From the NCBI GenBank assembly GCA_040217695.1, contig JBEHWO010000474.1, positions 1 to 5,124 on the forward strand: a DNA stretch of 5,124 nt, written 5' to 3'. Positions 1 through 5,124 of this stretch are shown here, one piece after another. The notes beneath the pieces were generated by a model. The model was not told where the DNA came from and made no database searches. It saw nothing but the letters and a program-made list of their open reading frames with translations. The first letter of the stretch is position 1. Each line of letters opens with the position of its first letter. Both the position numbers and the translations under genes were made by a program. This DNA is from CALARM01 sp040217695 (GTDB taxonomy: Bacteria; Vulcanimicrobiota; SpSt-956; JAKJGF01).

Positions 1-29
1 TGGGTGAAAGTTAAATTCTATAATATCGA

Positions 30-97
30 GACCTCCCGGTATTACAGAAAAACTTACCACAATTTTTCGCTATTTTCGTCTATAATAGCGGGAGGTC
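30..97. repeat. Interrupted inverted repeat, two 19-bp arms around a 30-bp centre
   Basis: The arm at 30-48 and the reverse complement of the arm at 79-97 match at 17 of 19 positions, including an uninterrupted GACCTCCCG / CGGGAGGTC. Each arm, read outward from the centre, has the form TCTRTAATASCGGGAGGTC, so each holds a -10-like hexamer (TATAAT at 81-86 on plus, TGTAAT on minus) followed by CGGGAGG. A second, mutually exclusive small hairpin can form from CGCTAT (68-73) and ATAGCG (85-90). No T-run follows on either side, so this does not look like an intrinsic terminator for the gene ending at 148. It could be a regulator-binding site, a pair of outward promoters, or the remnant of a mobile element or recombination site. 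The repeat is directly visible; its role is unknown. Confidence 0.75.
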
Positions 98-147
98 TTG
101 GATGGTAGGTTAGATTACTATATTCAGTATATAAACTTTCTTTCCTT

Positions 148-474
148 CTACTCTTTTATTCTTTTTATAAGATCGAGGCAGAATTGAAGGTCTTCTATTC
201 TTGCCTGTGACATTTTCTGTAATATATTATCATAACCTGTTCTGTATGTTTCTTCAAGTTTTTTTACTTCTTCCAGTTTTACCGTTATTTTTGCTATGGC
301 TTCTTCTTTTGTAATATAATTTCCGAACATTGCATCCAGGGCTTTTCGTGAAACCCTCCATTCGTTTCCTATTTTAACGGCAGGAAGTTTTCCGCTCTGG
401 AGCAGTCTGTATACGGTATTTTTACTGATTTTAAGTTCTTCCATCAATTCTTTTTTTGTTAGATATTCACCCAT
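148..474 (-). CDS. Excisionase-family helix-turn-helix DNA-binding protein
   Basis: A 108-residue protein whose first ~50 residues match the excisionase/MerR-like winged HTH family (HTH_17 type). It opens with a YLTKKELMEELKISKNTVYR helix-turn-helix, then the turn-strand LLQSGKLPAVKIGNEWRVSR typical of the wing, then a short helix (KALDAMF). Residues ~54-108 are charged and helical (EEAIAKITVKLEEVKKLEE...), likely a coiled coil for dimerisation. Such proteins bind DNA as small regulators or, in phages and integrative elements, as recombination directionality factors. No integrase, transposase or phage gene is visible nearby, so a stand-alone transcriptional regulator is the safer reading. The start is supported by GGAGG (481-485) six bases before ATG, and a promoter candidate lies upstream. 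The family call is strong; target and role are unknown. Confidence 0.85.
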   Translation of the reverse strand: MGEYLTKKELMEELKISKNTVYRLLQSGKLPAVKIGNEWRVSRKALDAMFGNYITKEEAIAKITVKLEEVKKLEETYRTGYDNILQKMSQARIEDLQFCLDLIKRIKE

Positions 475-530
475 GACAGGCCTCCATATGTCAGAATAAT
501 GAAAATAATCCTCCCGTCACGCTTCACTAT

Positions 531-559
531 ATTATAACAGGGGAGAAGAAAATAGGGAA
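531..559 (-). promoter_or_regulatory. Candidate promoter of the HTH gene
   Basis: On the minus strand a perfect TATAAT (531-536) lies 17 bases from a weak -35 hexamer TTCCCT (554-559), upstream of the HTH gene start at 474. Between the -10 and the start codon lies CGGGAGG (510-516), the same seven bases found in both arms of the inverted repeat at 30-97. It may therefore be an operator for self-control, although it also resembles a Shine-Dalgarno core. The -10 is convincing; the -35 is poor. Confidence 0.5.
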
Positions 560-606
560 TAGATCTTTACAATATCAAAATTGCGACTGTGTCATAAATT
601 TTGTAT

Positions 607-624
607 AAACCTCCGGCGAAGTTT
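607..624 (-). terminator. Weak stem-loop after the membrane-protein pair
   Basis: About 43 bases past the stop of the gene at 667-1203, the minus-strand RNA can fold AAACUUC / GGAGGUUU-type arms into a 7-bp stem (including one G-U pair) closing a four-base GCCG loop. It is followed by AUACAAAAUUUA rather than a clean U-run. It may end transcription of the membrane-protein pair, but it is short and AU-closed, so this is a weak call. Confidence 0.25.
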
Positions 625-666
625 TATCTATGCAACGGAGTACATGGTAAGTTTACACATAACATC

Positions 667-1203
667 TTACAATCTTCCAATTCCCTGAAGACTTTTTCGT
701 TCCCTTCCTTCCAGACCGAGCTTCTGTCTGATTACCGATTGAATGAATTTTATATGTTCTTCTTCATGGGGATAAGTCTTTACGATGGTAATTTTTTTAC
801 CATTTTTTAACAGTAATTTCAGGGAATATATCCTGAATATTCCTGATAATGGTTCCGGTTCGTAACAGATATTTTCTATATCCGATAAAGCTATCGGTGC
901 CGGGGAATTTTTCGCTAAAGGTTTCTGGCAGACACTTACATGGGTATTATTTATTTCAATTACCCTGCTGCTTATAGAGGTCAGGAAAAGGCTGAGACAT
1001 ATGGCTATAAATAGTACAGGAAAAACAAAGAATGGAACGGATTGATGTTGCAGTAAATGTATGATCCATATAACTATAAAGACAAGAGACATACAGGCCA
1101 GATTCATGCAGATTGCTTTAAGATTCAGATTATATTTATAGATGATTTTTAAATTATGCTCTTCTTCTTTAACAGTTATACCTTCAGGTGGTGTGTTCAT
1201 CAT
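667..1203 (-). CDS. Two-helix membrane protein with a soluble C-terminal domain
   Basis: A 178-residue protein I do not recognise by name. An N-terminal stretch (1-28) precedes two hydrophobic segments at about residues 29-50 and 57-78, which form a helical hairpin. Residues ~80-163 then alternate strand-like stretches (RVIEINNTHVSV, IALSDIENICYE, YSLKLLLKNGKKITIVKTY) and end in a helix (EEEHIKFIQSVIRQKLG). This order resembles the bacterial PH-like domains often attached to two-helix membrane anchors, but that is an inference from pattern, not a match to a named family. The last ~15 residues are basic and probably disordered. The start is ATG at 1201-1203 or the adjacent ATG at 1198-1200. 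The nearest strong Shine-Dalgarno core (AGGAG, 1219-1223) sits 15 bases away, inside the preceding gene, so reinitiation after that gene's stop, one base away, is likely. Confidence 0.8.
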   Translation of the reverse strand: MMNTPPEGITVKEEEHNLKIIYKYNLNLKAICMNLACMSLVFIVIWIIHLLQHQSVPFFVFPVLFIAICLSLFLTSISSRVIEINNTHVSVCQKPLAKNSPAPIALSDIENICYEPEPLSGIFRIYSLKLLLKNGKKITIVKTYPHEEEHIKFIQSVIRQKLGLEGRERKSLQGIGRL

Positions 1204-1204
1204 T

Positions 1205-1522
1205 TTATTCTTTTTTTACTCCTGTCATGATTGCCGAAACTATGGTAAATGCCGCTACAGATCCGAGTATTACTGATAGTCTCGTCCATGGCATGCCTGT
1301 CGCACGACGTTCGGAAACAAGTATAATAAGGGTTCTTATCCATTCTATGCCGGCCATTAGAAGTAGTAACTGTACAACCCCTGTTGCCCATGGTCTTCTC
1401 ACTGCAAGGAACAATGGAAATAACAGTGATACTATAACAAGAGGATAGTATCCCCATCGGAAGAAATGAGCCCCTATGAGGAGAGAACTTATAATTACCA
1501 TTACAATTTTCAGGATATTCAT
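1205..1522 (-). CDS. Small four-helix integral membrane protein
   Basis: Starting at ATG (1520-1522) this gives 105 residues, nearly all hydrophobic, with likely membrane helices at about 3-20, 26-41, 47-69 and 80-99. They are separated by short charged loops (FFRWGYY, VRRPWATG, SERRATGMPW), and the tail is GVKKE. The third helix carries a polar E-W-I-R motif in its middle, and the loops are rich in Trp and Arg. No named family is recognised. A longer frame opens nine codons earlier at a TTG (1549), but no ribosome-binding site precedes it, whereas GAGAG lies seven bases before the ATG, so I prefer the ATG. The stop is separated from the next gene's start by a single base, so the two genes are probably one transcript with coupled translation and their products may act together. 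Function unknown. Confidence 0.75.
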   Translation of the reverse strand: MNILKIVMVIISSLLIGAHFFRWGYYPLVIVSLLFPLFLAVRRPWATGVVQLLLLMAGIEWIRTLIILVSERRATGMPWTRLSVILGSVAAFTIVSAIMTGVKKE

Positions 1523-1612
1523 TTTATTTCTCTCAACAGATCCTTCCAATATATTTATATGAAAATGATAAAGTCTTATGCTTCACTGTTTGTTAATTTT
1601 CATATTTACTTG

Positions 1613-1627
1613 TGACCGCTCCGGTCA
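1613..1627 (-). terminator. Short stem-loop after the large PHP-like gene
   Basis: TGACCG (1613-1618), a three-base loop and CGGTCA (1622-1627) form a perfect 6-bp, GC-containing stem, extendable by G-T pairs. It begins seven bases after the stop codon of the gene at 1634-4387. In the minus direction it is followed by CAAGTAAATATG rather than a T-run, so it is not a classical intrinsic terminator. It may protect the 3' end or act as a weak stop before the membrane-protein pair. Confidence 0.35.
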
Positions 1628-1633
1628 TGCCTG

Positions 1634-4387
1634 TTAATGTGAGTGACAGTTAATACTGGTTCTGTAAATTTTATTAAGCCAGGTGCAGAAATGTGAATAA
1701 TAAGAACCGATAATACCGGTAAGTGCAAGAGCTTCTTCTTCATGATGATAATTGTTTATTACCATTTCTATTACTTCTTCCAGTGTGACATTATTCTGAT
1801 AAATCTTATACATTTTTTTTATTAATTCTTTATCATGTATCAGAATATCATACAGAGTTGTTTTCCCTCTCTGGCTTTTAGCCCATATGTATAAAATATC
1901 CATTATCGCTACAACTCTTTTCTTTTCATCAAAACTGTCCAGGAGGGGAAGTAATTCCATAAAATCTCTTTTCCTTGATACCTTTATACTCTGGTATTTC
2001 CCTGTACCCTCAATAACTCCGGCTACAACGTTTGACCAGATATTTGCCTGAACTACATCGGGGATAAAATCTTTATGTAAATAATCCAGTAGATAAGAAG
2101 AAATAGAAGCAAAAGGAAAAGAGAAAATGCTTCTGAAAAAATTCATCTGTTTGACTCTTTCGGAAAATCCTCTCAGACTGTTATGAGAATAAAGATAAAT
2201 TCCATTTGTAAAAGAAAGTATGAAGAATTTCCCCCATCTTATAACCGTACTGTTCATAATATTGAATAATGGAATTAATTTGTTATCAAATATAAAGTCA
2301 AAAAATTTTAGATATGGTACGGAAAAACCTGTCCAGAAAAGAGAATTTGCAGAATTTTCATAATCAATGTCTTCAAATCTCCACTCCCTTGGATTGAACC
2401 CGGAATTAGATGTAAGATCTGCTATTATATTTCTGAGAAATGTGATTCCAAACCAGATAAATGTATAAATATGTCCTATTGTCAGAGAAGCAGGTATAGC
2501 ACCTGCACTTATTTTCATAACATTTTTTAATGTCGGATTAAGATACGTCACGAACTCTTTTATATTAATCTCTGTAAGATTTTCTTCATCACCTACATAA
2601 TTTTTTTTAAATTCAGATATTTTACCAAGAGATATAATGATATCTTTATTATAATTATTGTTTGAACCTTCACCTGTATCGAATTTATTACCGGGACATA
2701 TATCTATATTAAAGGGTAATTCCTTATGGGTTCTATAAAAAAAGTTTCGTGAAGATTTTTCGGCTATGGAAGCAAGACGAATAAAACCCATACCGGGAAT
2801 ACGGGGATCGCGACCTGTAGAGTCACTTCCGCAGCGAGTTTTTAATGGATAACTGTGATAATATGTACAGGCGTCATTTAATTCCTTTTCCGAAATATCT
2901 GTAATATGTGATCTGTCACAGAAATCAATTAAATCCTCAAAGGAGCCTCTGTTAATAAGAGAAATGAAATCATTAAAAATATGATATTCCACAGGGTTAC
3001 GGTATATACTGTCCTGCATATTGAATGTTTCAACCTGAGTGATATATTTATGATGTTTTATGATTGTACTGATTGCTTTTTTTATACCGGCTTCCAGGGG
3101 ATGAATATATACCGTTTCGCATAATAAATCCCTCAGTCCGGCAAGAATTTCTTCTCCGTAAAGAAAAGCCGAATCATAATCAAAAGCACTTTTATTTTCA
3201 AAATATTTCAGTCTGAGTTTTTCAGGTGTAAGTTCTTCATATGTGCTTCTGGTCGTTTTGTAGAGAGAATGCAGAACCTGCAGGTCTGTTCTGGATTTAC
3301 GTTTTTCTTTTACATCCTGTCGAACTGTTTCATACTGTGCTTTTAATGCGATGACCCTCCTGTAAAGAACCGGTTTTAATTTACGGTAAAGTAATTCACC
3401 GAGATGTTTTCTTGATGCCTGACCTTCAAGAACTATTTCTTTCAAATCTTCCCATGACAGTGGTTTAACAGTAAGAGCATCCTGATTAAAATTATCGACA
3501 TTTAATTCCTGCAGGTGATTTTTATTGAATTGCTCCAGTATGTTTTTCAGAGTAGCCTGCCGGTAAAAGGTATTTTTCTTTAAGCCTTCTCTGAATAACT
3601 GCAGTTTTTCTTTATTTACGGAGAGAAAATTGATATATTCTTTTACATCGTTAAACGAAGGAAGTAAAAACATAAAATGTTCTCTCTGGCCGGATTTCCC
3701 GACAGAGAATTCAATACCGGTAGAGACTTTTATTCCGAGTATCTCTCCTGCTCTGATTGCTTCAAGCATTATTCTTGTATCTATAAAATTATAATAGACG
3801 AGAGTCACCTCGGAAATACCTTTAATAAAGGCATCCAGCAGCACCTGAGATAGAGTTTTTCTACCTTCTGACAGGTTGTCATGAACATGGCCGTCCCAGC
3901 CGAGATTCATTTCCCGGAGTTTTTTCCATTCTTCCGGTACCTCTATGAGTGACATTTTTTTGAGTAATTCCCTGATTACTGCAGATTGTCCGTAGCTTGC
4001 TCTGGTAAAATCTGTCATGTATTCCATCTGTTTACGAAGATTGCCCCTGTGTTTTACTGCTTCCTTCATCAATGCTGCCTGCAGTCTTGCAGTATTGAGA
4101 GGCATGTCCAGCTTTTTTGCATAAAATGATTCCTGTATCAGATTTTCTAAAGCATCAAGTCTATCTTCGTATTTTTCAGATTCCAGTTGACGGACAATAT
4201 TGATATATGCCGTGGCAATGCGGATACGTCTGCTTGTAATTTCTCTTTTAAAACCATTGGGATGGGATTTAAAAGGAGGATTTTCTCCCGTCATATCAAT
4301 CCTTTTATTCAGGATATGTACGAGATGCCTCATTTCTCCATCAAAATTCACAATATTTATAAATTTATTGGCAATTGTTCTTAACAT
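1634..4387 (-). CDS. Large protein with a split, degenerate PHP-type domain and a hydrophobic C-terminal region
   Basis: A 917-residue protein with no name I can assign. Residues 1-155 are helical. From 160 it reads like a PHP metal-dependent phosphoesterase: WDGHVHDNLSEG (164-175) fits the first motif HxH (H167, H169), and GIKVSTGIEFS (218-228) fits the GxE motif (E226), with a possible ligand H237. The usual TDH motif is instead LVYYN (196-200). Residues ~265-430 are a charged helical insert. The fold then seems to resume at ITQVETFN (449-456), like the PHP 'iEvyN' strand, and ends in KTRCGSDSTGR...GMGFI (516-535), like the final 'GSDxH' motif with D522 kept and His replaced by T524. Residues ~626-650, 681-700, 705-735 and 748-795 are hydrophobic and probably membrane-associated. 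AAAGGA (4394-4399) six bases before ATG supports the start. Activity may be altered or lost; the PHP reading is an inference from motifs. Confidence 0.75.
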   Translation of the reverse strand: MLRTIANKFINIVNFDGEMRHLVHILNKRIDMTGENPPFKSHPNGFKREITSRRIRIATAYINIVRQLESEKYEDRLDALENLIQESFYAKKLDMPLNTARLQAALMKEAVKHRGNLRKQMEYMTDFTRASYGQSAVIRELLKKMSLIEVPEEWKKLREMNLGWDGHVHDNLSEGRKTLSQVLLDAFIKGISEVTLVYYNFIDTRIMLEAIRAGEILGIKVSTGIEFSVGKSGQREHFMFLLPSFNDVKEYINFLSVNKEKLQLFREGLKKNTFYRQATLKNILEQFNKNHLQELNVDNFNQDALTVKPLSWEDLKEIVLEGQASRKHLGELLYRKLKPVLYRRVIALKAQYETVRQDVKEKRKSRTDLQVLHSLYKTTRSTYEELTPEKLRLKYFENKSAFDYDSAFLYGEEILAGLRDLLCETVYIHPLEAGIKKAISTIIKHHKYITQVETFNMQDSIYRNPVEYHIFNDFISLINRGSFEDLIDFCDRSHITDISEKELNDACTYYHSYPLKTRCGSDSTGRDPRIPGMGFIRLASIAEKSSRNFFYRTHKELPFNIDICPGNKFDTGEGSNNNYNKDIIISLGKISEFKKNYVGDEENLTEINIKEFVTYLNPTLKNVMKISAGAIPASLTIGHIYTFIWFGITFLRNIIADLTSNSGFNPREWRFEDIDYENSANSLFWTGFSVPYLKFFDFIFDNKLIPLFNIMNSTVIRWGKFFILSFTNGIYLYSHNSLRGFSERVKQMNFFRSIFSFPFASISSYLLDYLHKDFIPDVVQANIWSNVVAGVIEGTGKYQSIKVSRKRDFMELLPLLDSFDEKKRVVAIMDILYIWAKSQRGKTTLYDILIHDKELIKKMYKIYQNNVTLEEVIEMVINNYHHEEEALALTGIIGSYYSHFCTWLNKIYRTSINCHSH

Positions 4388-4393
4388 AGCGAG

Positions 4394-4399
4394 TCCTTT
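4394..4399 (-). promoter_or_regulatory. Ribosome-binding site of the large PHP-like gene
   Basis: AAAGGA on the minus strand lies six bases before the ATG at 4385-4387. This fixes the start of the 917-residue protein. Confidence 0.7.
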
Positions 4400-4416
4400 A
4401 AAAATAAATCGATTCT

Positions 4417-4445
4417 ATTTTACATAATTTTGCTGATATCTGCAA
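4417..4445 (-). promoter_or_regulatory. Sigma-70-type promoter of the large PHP-like gene
   Basis: On the minus strand TTGCAG (4440-4445) and TAAAAT (4417-4422) are separated by exactly 17 bases. They match the consensus at four and five of six positions respectively. Transcription would begin near 4410, giving a leader of about 20 bases before the start codon at 4387 with AAAGGA inside it. This is the best-formed promoter in the window. No clear operator is seen around it. Confidence 0.6.
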
Positions 4446-4779
4446 GAGTATAAGTCGGATTAAAGGATTTTATATTAATATTAGAGAATAACTGAATTAC
4501 TATAAAGAGAATTTTTTCGAGCCGATACAGGTAATTTTATATGTTAGAAAAAGCAGAAAAAATATTAAAAAAATATTACGGATACAGTAATTTCAGAATC
4601 GGTCAGGACAGGATTATAAAGAATATCCTTGCAGGTAAAGATACCTTTGCCATAATGCCTACAGGTGCCGGAAAATCTATATGTTTCCAGATACCTGCCA
4701 TGTTATTTGACGGATTGACACTGGTAATCTCTCCTTTGATTTCTCTTATGAAAAATCAGGTAGATGCTCTTTCTAACCT

Positions 4780-4815
4780 GGGTATTTTTGCCCAATCCCT
4801 CGAAAAGGCCGGTAG
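4780..4815 (+). repeat. Left arm of the 36-bp inverted repeat in recQ
   Basis: It begins GGGTATTTTTGC and ends GGCCGGTAG. It matches the reverse complement of 5089-5124 at 31 of 36 positions, with 12 and 9 unbroken matches at its two ends. Its first seven bases double as codons for RecQ residues L80 (last base), G81 and I82, so the exact junction is uncertain by a few bases. Confidence 0.85.
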
Positions 4816-4849
4816 GATCATTCTTGGTAAGAAAAAGTTAGTTATAACA
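4816..4849 (+). repeat. Possible outer part of a left IS end, closing in ACA
   Basis: The reverse complement of 4823-4849 starts TGTTATAACTAAC and ends TTACCAAG. The stretch 5041-5067 starts TGTAAAAATTAG and ends TTACTAAG. Both are 27 bases long and agree at 16 of 27 positions. The shared TGT opening and shared closing octamer suggest two related transposon tips. The distance from this block to the CTACCGGCC block differs between the sides (7 versus 21 bases), which weakens the match. Confidence 0.4.
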
Positions 4850-5040
4850 AGAGATTGAAGACTCTATCTTTTATTTGAGCTTAAATTGATAATTTTTATC
4901 GTTTAGCCCCTTTTATAAAACAAAAATGTCATTAAACACGCATTTAACGAAATATTTTTAACATAATTAAGTAACATGAGCGTAAAAAGTCAACTAATAA
5001 CCGTCTATTTTTTTTAAAATAAAAATGATTACAGTATTGA

Positions 5041-5067
5041 TGTAAAAATTAGTTGGAAATTACTAAG
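5041..5067 (+). repeat. Possible TGT-type tip of a rightward IS21-like element
   Basis: It opens TGTAAAAATTAG. The motif GTAAAAAT occurs at 5042-5049 and again at 5080-5087, with a GCAAAAAT variant at 5113-5120. Spaced repeats of this kind at an end are typical of IS21-family elements, where the transposase binds several sites. No transposase gene lies inside the window to confirm it. Confidence 0.4.
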
Positions 5068-5088
5068 CTTTTAGAGGTAGTAAAAATG

Positions 5089-5124
5089 CTACCGGCCATT
5101 TGGAGGGGATGAGCAAAAATACCC
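5089..5124 (+). repeat. Right arm of the 36-bp inverted repeat, ending at the window edge
   Basis: It starts CTACCGGCC and ends GAGCAAAAATACCC at the last base. It is the inverted partner of 4780-4815 (31 of 36). Because the window stops here, it cannot be seen whether the similarity would continue. Confidence 0.85.

Larger units (their letters stand above)
4541..4858 (+). pseudogene. recQ: recQ, N-terminal fragment of an ATP-dependent DNA helicase, truncated
   Basis: Residues 1-82 match the start of RecQ, the 3'-5' helicase of DNA repair. The RecQ-specific motif 0 is YSNFRIGQDRII (15-26), with Ile where Pro is usual. Walker A is MPTGAGKS (39-46), and motif Ia is VISPLISLMKNQVDAL (62-77). 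RecQ is normally about 600 residues or more, so the DEVH box, motifs III-VI, and the zinc-binding and HRDC regions are all missing. After LGI (residue 82, base 4786) similarity stops. The remaining 23 residues are translated from the inverted repeat and its neighbour, up to TGA at 4856-4858. No helicase can be made from this. A start at 4541 fits the family's usual MLEKAEKILKKYYG opening; only a weak AGG (4529-4531) precedes it. The rest of the gene may lie beyond the window if an insertion split it, or it may be deleted. Confidence 0.88.
4780..5124. mobile_element. IS-like or MITE-like segment interrupting recQ
   Basis: This 345-bp stretch starts where RecQ similarity ends and is bounded by 36-bp imperfect inverted repeats. 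Inside it is very AT-rich and has no plausible gene; only small AT hairpins are seen (GATAA/TTATC at 4888-4900; TATTTT/AAAATA at 5006-5021). Reading one: a non-autonomous element with tips GGGTATTTTTGC...GCAAAAATACCC, moved by a transposase encoded elsewhere. Reading two: two outward-facing ends of IS21-like elements, with TGT/ACA tips at 5041-5043 and 4847-4849 and subterminal repeats that contain AAAAAT and CCGGCC. In that case the left element has lost its body and the right one continues past the window. IS21-type ends typically begin TGT and carry repeated internal binding sites, which favours reading two. The repeat edge falling exactly on both the recQ junction and the window end favours reading one. 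Confidence 0.6.

Noticed and set aside
601..810. Plus-strand frame of 69 residues
   Set aside because: It overlaps the 3' end of the membrane protein gene on the other strand, lacks a ribosome-binding site and has no recognisable motif.
1188..1457. Overlapping open frames of 85-86 residues on both strands within the four-helix membrane gene
   Set aside because: Their translations have no domain-like pattern, and the minus-strand frame at 1205-1522 gives a coherent membrane protein with a start signal and coupling. These are shadow frames.
1566..1590. GCTTCACTRT shared with 520-530, upstream of another gene
   Set aside because: The match is about ten bases with different surroundings and no spacing rule, so chance is sufficient.
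4187..4427. Two plus-strand frames opposite the start of the large gene
   Set aside because: They lie antisense to the well-supported N-terminal coding region and promoter of the 917-residue protein and show no protein features.
4471..4506. TATATT and TATAAA as -10 boxes for recQ
   Set aside because: Neither has a recognisable -35 at 16-18 bases; the region is so AT-rich that such hexamers are expected by chance.
4850..5040. Possible CRISPR or small RNA in the spacer between the inverted repeats
   Set aside because: No regularly spaced repeats, no promoter with a terminator and only short AT hairpins were found.
5087..5112. Eight-codon leader peptide (MLPAIWRG) with its stop overlapping ATGAGC, as if coupled to a gene running out of the window
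   Set aside because: A GAGGTAG lies upstream and the ATGA overlap is attractive, but the whole stretch lies in the inverted repeat. It is more simply explained as repeat sequence, and only four codons of the supposed gene are visible.

Overview
The window is bacterial, AT-rich and carries Shine-Dalgarno-led genes on both strands. The RecQ fragment reads like those of low-GC anaerobes such as Clostridia, while the large PHP-like protein gives me only a vague impression of Spirochaetes. I cannot fix the phylum from sequence alone. Nothing in the window identifies phage, plasmid or CRISPR functions.

Layout. Positions 1-147 hold no gene but contain a strong interrupted inverted repeat (30-48 with 79-97). 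Four genes then lie on the minus strand: a small excisionase-type helix-turn-helix protein (148-474) with its own promoter; a tightly packed pair of small membrane proteins (1205-1522 upstream, 667-1203 downstream, one base apart); and a 917-residue protein (1634-4387). The large protein is the most interesting gene. It carries what I read as a PHP-type metal-hydrolase fold cut in two by a long helical insert. Two of the usual metal-binding positions are replaced, and a hydrophobic, probably membrane-associated region follows near the C-terminus. It has a good promoter at 4417-4445.

Divergent to it, on the plus strand, starts a recQ helicase gene (4541). RecQ similarity stops after about 82 residues, where the sequence enters an IS-like or MITE-like segment. 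Positions 4780-5124 are bounded by 36-bp imperfect inverted repeats matching at 31 of 36 positions, the right copy ending exactly at the last base of the window. The segment encodes nothing recognisable. It is either a short non-autonomous element of about 345 bp inserted into recQ, or two facing ends of IS21-like elements with a 191-bp spacer. The sequence here cannot settle which.

How the genes work together: the two small membrane proteins are probably co-translated. The HTH gene and the large PHP-like gene have separate promoter candidates. No shared pathway can be shown. No complete defence or other multi-gene system is evident; the best candidates for something undescribed are the split PHP/membrane protein and the inverted-repeat segment in recQ.
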